Assembly: GCA_004293165.1 (NCBI GenBank)
Contig: RDYL01000008.1
Span: 62,001-126,000 of the forward strand
Reading direction: 5' to 3'
DNA length: 64,000 nt
From: Flavobacteriia bacterium
GTDB lineage: Bacteria; Bacteroidota; Bacteroidia; Flavobacteriales; Flavobacteriaceae
The position numbers and the translations under genes are program-made. Below, piece after piece: positions 8,486 to 16,119 of the stretch (the first letter of the stretch is position 1; each line of letters opens with the position of its first letter). The notes under the pieces are model-generated. The model ran no database searches, was not told where the DNA came from, and was given only the letters and a program-made list of their open reading frames with translations.

Positions 8486-9013
8486 ATGAACGAAATTATT
8501 AAAAAAAACGGAATTAAATTTGGAGTAATCAGTGGATTATTTAGCATTTTTTATTTTTTGGCTTTGTATATTGTTGATTACAAGCTTTTTATTAATATTT
8601 GGTTGGGCATTGCAGTTTTATTAGCTTTCCTTGCTATTGGAATTTTTCAGTTATCTGAATTAAGAAAAAATTTAGGTGGATTTATGACATTTAAAGAAGG
8701 ATTTACTGGATATTTTATTTCGGCTTTAATTGGAATATTAATTTCTACTGGATTTTCAATACTCTTATTTAATTTTATTGATACAGAAACCAGAGATTTA
8801 ATCCATGAAGAACTTATAACTTTTCAAGTTGAAAATCTGCAAAAATGGAACGTTCCAGCAGGAGAAATTAAAAAAGTTGTTGAAGGTATGAAAGAAACAC
8901 CTCAATTTTCTATTACAGGTCTTCTATATGGCGTATTAAAATCATTATTAGGTTCAATAGTTTTTGGATTAATTTTAGCTGCCATCTTCAAAAAAAATAA
9001 ACCTGTATTCTAA
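8486..9013 (+). CDS. DUF4199 domain-containing membrane protein
   Basis: 175 residues with four hydrophobic segments (about 13-31, 36-52, 70-92 and 150-168). The KNGIKFGVISGLFSIFYFL start and the MTFKEGFTGYFISALIGILI middle are typical of DUF4199 proteins, which are widespread in Bacteroidota and of unknown function. The stop is 4 nt before the glycosyltransferase start, so the two are cotranscribed. A -7 box TATATTTG lies at 8453-8460 with no clear -33. Confidence 0.88.
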   Translation: MNEIIKKNGIKFGVISGLFSIFYFLALYIVDYKLFINIWLGIAVLLAFLAIGIFQLSELRKNLGGFMTFKEGFTGYFISALIGILISTGFSILLFNFIDTETRDLIHEELITFQVENLQKWNVPAGEIKKVVEGMKETPQFSITGLLYGVLKSLLGSIVFGLILAAIFKKNKPVF

Positions 9014-9017
9014 ATCA

Positions 9018-9971
9018 ATGAATTTATCCATAGTTATCCCCTTATTAAACGAACAAGAATCGTTACCTGAATTACACCAATGGATTGTGAAAGTGATGCA
9101 AAGTCACAACTATTCATACGAAATCCTTTTTATTGATGATGGTAGTACAGATGCTTCTTGGCAAACTATTTCGCAACTTTCAAGTGAAAACCCAAATGTA
9201 AAAGGCATTCGTTTTCTTAGAAATTACGGAAAATCACAAGCGTTACATGCTGGTTTTGCCAAAGCACAAGGCGATGTTATTATCACTATGGATGCTGATT
9301 TACAAGATAGTCCAGACGAAATCCCAGAGTTATTTCGCTTAATTACAGAAGATAACTATGACTTGATTTCGGGTTGGAAGAAAAAACGCTACGATTCGGT
9401 TGTGGCAAAAAATATTCCGTCAAAATTATTCAATTGGGCAGCTCGAAAAACATCGGGTGTTCATTTAAACGATTTTAATTGTGGATTAAAAGCCTATAAA
9501 AATATCGTTATTAAGAATATAGAAGTTTCGGGTGAAATGCACCGTTACATTCCAGTTTTAGCAAAAAATGCTGGTTTTGGAAAAATCGGTGAAAAAATTG
9601 TAATCCATCAAGCTAGAAAATACGGAAATTCAAAATTTGGAATGAGCCGCTTTATCAATGGTTTCTTAGATTTAATTACCATTTGGTTTTTATCAACTTT
9701 TGGAAAAAGACCAATGCACCTTTTCGGATTATTAGGTTCTATCATGTTTATCATTGGATTTTTATTTGCTTTCTATTTAGGAATCGATAAATTATTCATC
9801 AACACCTCAGGAAGATTAATCACTGAAAGACCTCAATTTTACTTATCATTAACAGCAATGTTAATAGGAACACAATTATTCTTAGCCGGATTTTTAGGTG
9901 AAATTATCCTAAGAACCAAAAACAACGAAGAACGCTATAAGATTAGTGAAGAGTTGGGAGTTGAGAGTTGA
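9018..9971 (+). CDS. Glycosyltransferase family 2, membrane-bound (GtrB/dolichyl-phosphate mannosyltransferase type)
   Basis: 317 residues. A GT-A domain starts MNLSIVIPLLNEQESLPEL and carries the DDGSTD and DADLQDSPDEIPEL metal and nucleotide-sugar motifs. The KYGNSKFGMSRFINGFLDL segment is followed by two transmembrane helices (about 235-257 and 272-295), as in polyprenyl-phosphate sugar transferases of the GtrB/ArnC type. It probably loads a sugar on undecaprenyl phosphate. The last codons (LGVES, stop) are made of the 7-bp-period repeat also seen in prmC, so the native C terminus may have been altered. Confidence 0.9.
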   Translation: MNLSIVIPLLNEQESLPELHQWIVKVMQSHNYSYEILFIDDGSTDASWQTISQLSSENPNVKGIRFLRNYGKSQALHAGFAKAQGDVIITMDADLQDSPDEIPELFRLITEDNYDLISGWKKKRYDSVVAKNIPSKLFNWAARKTSGVHLNDFNCGLKAYKNIVIKNIEVSGEMHRYIPVLAKNAGFGKIGEKIVIHQARKYGNSKFGMSRFINGFLDLITIWFLSTFGKRPMHLFGLLGSIMFIIGFLFAFYLGIDKLFINTSGRLITERPQFYLSLTAMLIGTQLFLAGFLGEIILRTKNNEERYKISEELGVES

Positions 9972-9976
9972 AAGTG
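9951..9976 (+). repeat. 7-bp-period repeat across the glycosyltransferase stop codon
   Basis: About 26 nt of degenerate GAGTTGG/GAGAGTT heptamers spanning the stop. It is related to the runs at 57311-57350 and 57541-57570. Confidence 0.6.
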
Positions 9977-10011
9977 AAATAGAATTATCAACCATTTAAA
10001 TTATATACGCC

Positions 10012-10512
10012 ATGCAAAAATTAGAGATTATTACACAAAAAATTCATGAAATTAGAGGTTATAAAATAATGTTAGATTTTGATCTTGCAGAACTTTATGA
10101 AACTGAAACAAGAATTTTAAAACAAGCCGTAAGAAGAAATATTGAAAGATTTCCAAAAGATTTCATGTTTGAATTAACTGAAAGCGAAATTATTTTATTG
10201 GTGTCACAATCTGTGATACCATCAAAAAGTAAACTTGGAGGTGCAAAACCTTATGCCTTTACAGAACAAGGTGTTGCAATGCTTTCAAGTGTTTTAAATA
10301 ATGAAAAAGCTATAGAAATAAATATAGCAATAATGAGAAGTTTTGTTTCGTTAAGAAAATTTGCTTTAACCTATGAAGAGCTGACCAAAAGGCTCACAGA
10401 AATTGAACAACAGTTTCCTGAAATATACAAAGCTTTAAATTATCTGATGGACACCCATCAGAAAAATATAGAACAAAAAGAAAGAAGCAAAATTGGCTTC
10501 AAAAAGAAATAA
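10012..10512 (+). CDS. ORF6N (KilA-N-like) domain protein
   Basis: 166 residues. The N-terminal ORF6N DNA-binding domain is clear: IHEIRGYKIMLDFDLAELYE, the RRNIERFPKDFMFELTESE segment and GGAKPYAFTEQGVAMLSSVL. The C-terminal part is coiled coil (EELTKRLTEIEQQFPEIYK). ORF6N genes come from phages but occur alone all over Bacteroidota chromosomes; their role there is unknown. It sits 4 nt before the phosphohexomutase gene, inside what otherwise reads as an envelope-sugar cluster, so it is likely an acquired insertion. The Lys-rich tail runs to the stop. Confidence 0.9.
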   Translation: MQKLEIITQKIHEIRGYKIMLDFDLAELYETETRILKQAVRRNIERFPKDFMFELTESEIILLVSQSVIPSKSKLGGAKPYAFTEQGVAMLSSVLNNEKAIEINIAIMRSFVSLRKFALTYEELTKRLTEIEQQFPEIYKALNYLMDTHQKNIEQKERSKIGFKKK

Positions 10513-10516
10513 GATT

Positions 10517-12244
10517 ATGCACATCGAACAAAGTATTTTAAATAAAGTAAACGAGTGGTTAACTCCTACTTTTGACAATGCAACTCAAAACGCAATCAAA
10601 GAAATGATGACTTCGGCTCCTAAAGAGTTGGAAGAAAGTTTCTATAAAAATTTAGAATTTGGAACGGGCGGAATGCGCGGTGTTATGGGCGTTGGAACCA
10701 ATCGTATCAATAAATATACGTTAGGAAAAAACACACAAGGTCTATCAAACTATTTGCAAAAATCGTTTCCAAACGAGCCTTTAAAAGTAGCGATTGCTTA
10801 TGATTGTCGCCACAATAGTGATACGTTGGCAAAAGTGGTAGCAGATGTTTTTTCAGCAAACGGAATCCACGTGTATTTGTTTTCAGATATGCGACCAACG
10901 CCAGAATTATCCTTTGCGGTTCGCTATTTGAATTGCCATGCAGGAATTGTATTGACAGCTTCTCACAACCCACCAGAATACAACGGATACAAAGTATATT
11001 GGCAAGATGGTGGTCAATTAGTTCCACCTCAAGATGCTGAAATTATTAAAGTAATCGAAGATTTAAAATACAGCGAAATTAAGTTCGAAGCCAATAACAA
11101 TTTAATCGAATATATTGACACCAAAGTGGACGAAGCTTTCGCCAAATCAACTATCGAAAATGCAAGTTTTAATACGCCAACTGAAACTAAAGCAAATTTA
11201 AAAATTGTATACACTTCATTGCACGGAACATCTATAAAAGCTATTCCAAATGTTTTGGCAAAAGCAGGTTATACCGATGTAAACATTGTTCCAGAACAAG
11301 CGGAACCCAATGGTGATTTTCCTACTGTAAAATCTCCAAATCCAGAAGAACCTGAAGCCTTATCTATGGCAATTGCTTTGGCGGACAAAATTGGAGCGGA
11401 TATGGTTGTGGGAACGGACCCAGATTCTGACCGTTTAGGTGTTGGGGTTCGTGATTTGGATGGAAAAATCAAATTATTGAACGGAAACCAAACGATGGTA
11501 ATCATGACTGCTTTCTTATTAGAACAGTGGAAACGCGCTGATAAATTCAAAGGAAATGAATTTATTGGTTCAACCATTGTTTCTACGCCGATGATGTTAG
11601 AATTAGCCGCAGCTTATGATGTGGAATGTAAAGTTGGGTTAACAGGTTTCAAATGGATTGCGAAATTCATTAAAGATTTCCCAAATCAACAATTTATAGG
11701 AGGTGGTGAAGAAAGTTTTGGATTTATGGTAGGTGATGCCGTTCGCGATAAAGATGCTGTTGCCGCTATTTTATTAGTGAGTGAAATTGCAGCTCAAGCA
11801 AAAGCTTCGGGAAGTTCGTTATATCAAGAATTATTGAATTTATATATTGATTTTGGTTGCTACAAAGAACATTTAATTTCAATTACCAAAAAAGGAATTG
11901 AAGGTGCGAATGAAATCAAACAAATGATGATTGATTTACGCGAAAATCCGCTAAAGGAAATCAACGGACAGCGTGTAATTTGTATCGAAGATTATCAAGC
12001 TTCCAAAGGAAAAGACTTCATGAACAATGAGGAATTTGAAATCCATATTCCAAAATCAAACGTATTAATTTATTATTTGGAAGACGGAAGTAAAATTTGT
12101 GCAAGGCCAAGTGGTACCGAACCTAAAATTAAATTCTATTTCAGCGTAAATGGCGTTTTAGATACGATTGAAAACTCAGAATTAGTTGAAAAAGAATTGG
12201 ATAACAAAATTGCAGGAATTATTTCGGCAATGAAATTAAACTAA
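10517..12244 (+). CDS. Phosphoglucomutase/phosphomannomutase (alpha-D-phosphohexomutase)
   Basis: 575 residues, the size of the long PgcA-type mutases. It has the phosphoserine loop TASHNPPEYNGYKVYW (the Ser carries the phosphate), the metal loop GTDPDSDRLG, the sugar-binding loop GGGEESFGFM and the phosphate-binding loop RPSGTEPKIKFYF. It interconverts hexose 1- and 6-phosphates for polysaccharide or glycogen precursors. I chose ATG 10517 (MHIEQSILNK) because an earlier in-frame start at 10493 overlaps the ORF6N gene and adds unrelated residues. The stop directly abuts the ABC exporter start, so the two are coupled. Confidence 0.93.
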   Translation: MHIEQSILNKVNEWLTPTFDNATQNAIKEMMTSAPKELEESFYKNLEFGTGGMRGVMGVGTNRINKYTLGKNTQGLSNYLQKSFPNEPLKVAIAYDCRHNSDTLAKVVADVFSANGIHVYLFSDMRPTPELSFAVRYLNCHAGIVLTASHNPPEYNGYKVYWQDGGQLVPPQDAEIIKVIEDLKYSEIKFEANNNLIEYIDTKVDEAFAKSTIENASFNTPTETKANLKIVYTSLHGTSIKAIPNVLAKAGYTDVNIVPEQAEPNGDFPTVKSPNPEEPEALSMAIALADKIGADMVVGTDPDSDRLGVGVRDLDGKIKLLNGNQTMVIMTAFLLEQWKRADKFKGNEFIGSTIVSTPMMLELAAAYDVECKVGLTGFKWIAKFIKDFPNQQFIGGGEESFGFMVGDAVRDKDAVAAILLVSEIAAQAKASGSSLYQELLNLYIDFGCYKEHLISITKKGIEGANEIKQMMIDLRENPLKEINGQRVICIEDYQASKGKDFMNNEEFEIHIPKSNVLIYYLEDGSKICARPSGTEPKIKFYFSVNGVLDTIENSELVEKELDNKIAGIISAMKLN

Positions 12245-14074
12245 ATGGACGAAAATTTTAAAAAGATAATTCCGTTTGCAAAAAAATTCAAAGGACACAT
12301 TTTTTGGAATGTGTTTTTCAATGTTTTGTATGCTTTATTTAGTACGCTTTCATTTGTAGCACTTTTTCCATTAATGGAAGTATTGTTTAAAATGAACGAA
12401 GCAGTTACAGAATTGCCGAAATATACAGGCATATGGGAATTAGGTTCATACGGAAAACAATATTTACAATTTTATATTACTAAATTATCCGCAGAAAACG
12501 GACCTCAATATGCGTTATTTTTAACAGTCGCATTAGTAATTTCAACCTTTTTATTCAAAAACATATTCAACTATTTTGCATCACAACATTTAACAAAAGT
12601 AAAAAACGGCGTACTTCGTGATTTACGTGAAAAAATGTACGACAAAATTATTTCATTACCTATCTCCTACTACTCTGAAAAAAGAAAAGGGGATGTTATG
12701 GCTAGAATGTTAGGTGATGTTAATGAAGTTCAAAATTCGTTTTTCATGGTTTTGGAACTTATAGTAAAAGAGCCTTTAACGATTGTTTTTGCTATTATAG
12801 CCATGATGCGAATAAGTTTAGAATTAACACTTTTTGTTTTTATTTTTATTCCAATTTCAGGTTTTATCATTTCTAAAATTGGTAAAAGTTTAAAATCAAA
12901 ATCTCAAAACGCTCAAAAGGAAAATGGTTTTTTAATTTCAGTGGTAGAAGAAAGTTTAAGCGGACTAAAAGTCGTTAAAAGTTATAATGCTGAAAGTTAT
13001 TTTAAAACCATCTTCAATAATTCAATAGATCGATTGCTTCGTTTAAACAATAGCATCGGAAAGAAAAATAATTTAGCTTCTCCAATGAGCGAATTCATGG
13101 GAATAGTTACAATTGCAATACTTTTATGGTATGGTGGTAATTTGGTTTTAGTTGATAAAACATTAAATGGTGCTTTATTTATTGTGTATTTGGGATTAGC
13201 TTACAATATTTTAACTCCCGCAAAATCTATCTCTAAAGCTTCTTATGCTGTAAAAAACGGATTGGCTGCTGCGGAACGTGTATTCGAAATTTTAGAAGTT
13301 GAAAACACCATTACAGACAAACCAAATGCAATTGTAAAAGATTCTTTCGACGATAAAATCAGTATTGAGAACATCAACTTCAGTTATGCTGAAGAAAATG
13401 TGTTGAAAAACTTTTCGTTAGAAGTACCAAAAGGGAAAACGGTGGCTTTAGTTGGGCAATCGGGTTCAGGTAAAAGTACGATTGCGAATTTATTGACTCG
13501 TTTTTATGATGTTCAAGAAGGAACCGTAAAAATCGACGGAATCGATATTAAAGATATGACTTTACATTCACTTCGCGATTTGATGGGATTGGTTACACAA
13601 GATTCTATTTTATTTAATGACACTATTAAAAACAATATTCGTTTAGGCAAACAAGATGCAACTGATGAAGAAATTATTGCAGCTTTGAAAATAGCCAATG
13701 CCTACGAATTTGTAAAAGATTTACCTAACGGAATTGAAACCAACATTGGCGATGCCGGTGGAAAACTTTCGGGCGGACAAAAACAACGTTTATCGATAGC
13801 GAGAGCGGTTTTGAAAAATCCTCCGATTATGATTTTGGATGAAGCTACTTCGGCTTTAGATACAGAAAGCGAAAAATTTGTTCAGGTTGCTTTGGAAAAC
13901 ATGATGCAAAATAGAACATCAATCGTAATTGCACACCGTTTATCTACTATTCAAAAAGCAGATAAGATTGTCGTAATGCAAAAAGGTGAAATTGTAGAAC
14001 AAGGAACGCATGATGAATTATTGGCTATAAACGGAACGTATTCTAAATTAGTAATGATGCAGAGTTTCGAGTAG
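12245..14074 (+). CDS. MsbA-like ABC exporter (fused membrane and ATPase domains)
   Basis: 609 residues. A six-helix transmembrane domain (about 1-330) precedes an ATPase domain with Walker A GQSGSGKST, the signature LSGGQKQR, Walker B PPIMILDEATSALD and the switch His in IVIAHRLST. The layout and length match MsbA-type half transporters that work as homodimers and flip lipids or lipid-linked sugars across the inner membrane. The start codon follows the stop of the mutase without a gap. Cotranscription with a mutase fits export of an envelope component, but the substrate is not shown by sequence. Confidence 0.92.
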   Translation: MDENFKKIIPFAKKFKGHIFWNVFFNVLYALFSTLSFVALFPLMEVLFKMNEAVTELPKYTGIWELGSYGKQYLQFYITKLSAENGPQYALFLTVALVISTFLFKNIFNYFASQHLTKVKNGVLRDLREKMYDKIISLPISYYSEKRKGDVMARMLGDVNEVQNSFFMVLELIVKEPLTIVFAIIAMMRISLELTLFVFIFIPISGFIISKIGKSLKSKSQNAQKENGFLISVVEESLSGLKVVKSYNAESYFKTIFNNSIDRLLRLNNSIGKKNNLASPMSEFMGIVTIAILLWYGGNLVLVDKTLNGALFIVYLGLAYNILTPAKSISKASYAVKNGLAAAERVFEILEVENTITDKPNAIVKDSFDDKISIENINFSYAEENVLKNFSLEVPKGKTVALVGQSGSGKSTIANLLTRFYDVQEGTVKIDGIDIKDMTLHSLRDLMGLVTQDSILFNDTIKNNIRLGKQDATDEEIIAALKIANAYEFVKDLPNGIETNIGDAGGKLSGGQKQRLSIARAVLKNPPIMILDEATSALDTESEKFVQVALENMMQNRTSIVIAHRLSTIQKADKIVVMQKGEIVEQGTHDELLAINGTYSKLVMMQSFE

Positions 14075-14316
14075 TTTAGCACGCGGATAATACTGATTCG
14101 CTAAAGCGAAACGCTGATTTAAACAGATTTTTGAATTTAAACATATAAGTCAGATAAGTTTTGAAGTTGAGTATCTTTATGAATTAAGTCATTTAAGATT
14201 TATACACAAACTTGTCATGCTGTTCGGAATTTCTTTTTTAATTGAATTTTAAACTTGACTTGAAATTGAATTTGAATTTGATTTTTGACATTGAACTTGA
14301 AATTTGAACTTAAAAA
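14075..14316. repeat. Intergenic region built of degenerate repeats
   Basis: No gene is seen. It holds a small hairpin TTCGCTAAAGCGAA (near 14097-14110) and a minus-strand copy of the AACTTATATGACTTATATG-type repeat (about 14135-14161). It also has a TTGTCATGCTG motif near 14213 and a run of TTGAA/TTTGAA-type 5-6-mers from about 14238 to 14308. Similar runs lie near 42230, 53430 and 53905. Confidence 0.6.
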
Positions 14317-15018
14317 ATGTACATAAACAGCTCAAATATTACTTTACCCGATGACAATGACACCATTGTTTGGAAATATTTGGACTTGTCTAAGTTTTTA
14401 GACATGTTAATGTCTCGTCAGTTATTTATGTCACGCTCTGATAAGTTTGAAGATCAATATGAAGGCACGTTTTCGGAACCTACTTTTGAGGAAATTAAGA
14501 AAATTGCGGCAAACAATTCTAAATTTTTAGACTATTACAAATCGCATCGCGAAAAAGTGGTGATTAGTAGTTGGCACATTAATGAATATGAATCGTTTGC
14601 GATGTGGCAAATTTTCACTCAAAACACAGAAGGTTTAGCCATTCAAACTACTATTGGAAGACTAAAAGAAGCTCTACAACCTGAAAGGCAAACCGAACAA
14701 TACATTGGAGCAGTAAACTATATTGATTATAAAAAAGAGTTTATTCCTTTTGATGATACGTTTTTTCCATTCTTATTCAAACGTAAAAGTTTTCAATATG
14801 AGAGAGAAATTCGCATTATCTCTGACGTTTCTGCTAGTGGAATGACCATTGATAATGGATTAAAAATAGACGTTAATCTGAACCAACTAATAGAAAGAAT
14901 CTACATTCACCCCAAAAGTGAAAACTGGTATAAAAAATTAGTCATCGAATTGGTTTCCAAATTGGGATTTGATTTCGAAATTGAGAAATCGGATTTAGAA
15001 AGTGATATTTTAATTTAG
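14317..15018 (+). CDS. DUF2971 domain-containing protein
   Basis: 233 residues. The WKYLDLSKFLDMLMSRQLFM start, the DKFEDQYEGTF loop, SSWHINEYESFAMWQIF and the FKRKSFQYEREIRII segment match DUF2971, a family of unknown function often found in accessory or defence-type settings. It is cytoplasmic, with no signal peptide. Gene order after the repeats and next to two tiny membrane proteins suggests a variable locus. I cannot assign a reaction. Confidence 0.85.
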   Translation: MYINSSNITLPDDNDTIVWKYLDLSKFLDMLMSRQLFMSRSDKFEDQYEGTFSEPTFEEIKKIAANNSKFLDYYKSHREKVVISSWHINEYESFAMWQIFTQNTEGLAIQTTIGRLKEALQPERQTEQYIGAVNYIDYKKEFIPFDDTFFPFLFKRKSFQYEREIRIISDVSASGMTIDNGLKIDVNLNQLIERIYIHPKSENWYKKLVIELVSKLGFDFEIEKSDLESDILI

Positions 15019-15022
15019 AAAA

Positions 15023-15169
15023 ATGAAAGTAATTTATACATTTTTGTTAAGTGGAATTATATCTTTATTATCATTGTACTTCATAGCTAATGCAAAGGAG
15101 AATGGCGAAAAAATGCTGTTCTTATGTATGTCATTATTTACAGTATTCCTATTCTATTTTCGGTACTGA
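15023..15169 (+). CDS. Very small membrane protein, function unknown
   Basis: 48 residues starting MKVIYTFLLSGIISLLSLYF, with two hydrophobic stretches (about 5-21 and 32-46) separated by ANAKENGEK. It starts 4 nt after the DUF2971 stop. Its TGA overlaps the ATG of the next small gene by one base (TGATG), a usual sign of translational coupling. No family is recognised. It is short enough to be missed by common gene callers. Confidence 0.5.
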   Translation: MKVIYTFLLSGIISLLSLYFIANAKENGEKMLFLCMSLFTVFLFYFRY

Positions 15170-15372
15170 TGAATAGTCTTTTATTAAAATATTTTGAAAG
15201 CAAAAGTTCAAAGCTAACAACAACAATAATACTCTTTTTATTTCCTCTTTTATCTTTATTGTTTGTTTTATCAAAAGATATCTCTTTTAAATTTATTGGA
15301 AAAATTGGATTAATTACTTTTATCTCCACAAATGTGATTTGGTACTTATGCAAAACTAAAAAATCTAATTAG
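15169..15372 (+). CDS. Small membrane protein, function unknown
   Basis: 67 residues starting MNSLLLKYFESKSSKLTTTI, with two hydrophobic segments (about 18-34 and 44-60) and a basic C terminus (KTKKSN). An in-frame ATG at 15124 would give 82 residues but overlaps the previous small gene. The ATG at 15169, which shares a base with that gene's stop, looks the better start. The 3' end overlaps the convergent lipoprotein gene by 8 nt. No family is recognised. Confidence 0.5.
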   Translation: MNSLLLKYFESKSSKLTTTIILFLFPLLSLLFVLSKDISFKFIGKIGLITFISTNVIWYLCKTKKSN

Positions 15373-16078
15373 GAGTATAAACTTCCACCTTCCAATCCTC
15401 AGCTAATAAGTTTACATAGTGATAATGTACTTTATCATTTTTATCAAATGCACCGTTTTTGTTGATGTCTTCAATGCATCTAAAATATAAGCGATTTTGT
15501 GCTTCAATGATGTTCCAATCGATTAATTCTTGAAACTCTTCTGAAAGTTTTGTGAAATTTTGACCACTAATTGAACTAATATATAGTGATTTAATATCAT
15601 TTTGATCAACTTTACCATCTTTATTAGTATCTGAGTCTACAAGCGAATAAACCATTATTTGCTTTTTAGTTTTCGAAGCTATAGTATTTAAAAATGTTGC
15701 TGTTTGAATTTGAATTTTTTTATCAGACAAAGGACTAACACTTGTAGAATCAATGTGTTGAAAATTCAAATTATCAAAAAAACCTGTAATTTCAAATCGG
15801 TTATAATTAGAAATTGCATAACTCACTTGATTTGTTTTGCTGCTTCCATACACTTTTCCATTTGTTTCGTATACTCTCACATCGCCAACAGGATGAATTA
15901 GGTATTTTGTGCCTTCCATTAAAATTGGCAAATCGGCTACTTTTATAGAAGAGGTATCTTTAACTTTCGTTTCAGCCTTTGCTTGTCCACCTTCATAAAT
16001 TACCTTTGGTGTTTCGGTTTCTTCTTTACAACTAAACAAAGTTGTTATAAGACAAAAAGTAAAAAAGATGCGCTTCAT
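15365..16078 (-). CDS. Lipoprotein with two EF-hand-like calcium loops
   Basis: 237 residues. The signal peptide ends in a lipobox (ITTLFSC), so the protein is lipidated at Cys17 and probably placed in the outer membrane or periplasm. Two dockerin/EF-hand-like loops are visible: DSDTNKDGKVDQND and DINKNGAFDKND, both with the D-x-N/D-x-D/N-G spacing that binds calcium. No catalytic domain is recognised. The TonB receptor gene lies 41 nt upstream on the same strand, so a shared transcript is possible. Confidence 0.75.
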   Translation of the reverse strand: MKRIFFTFCLITTLFSCKEETETPKVIYEGGQAKAETKVKDTSSIKVADLPILMEGTKYLIHPVGDVRVYETNGKVYGSSKTNQVSYAISNYNRFEITGFFDNLNFQHIDSTSVSPLSDKKIQIQTATFLNTIASKTKKQIMVYSLVDSDTNKDGKVDQNDIKSLYISSISGQNFTKLSEEFQELIDWNIIEAQNRLYFRCIEDINKNGAFDKNDKVHYHYVNLLAEDWKVEVYTPN

Positions 16079-16119
16079 AATAAAAATTTTATAGTCAAAT
16101 ATACTAAAAAATTATTGGC

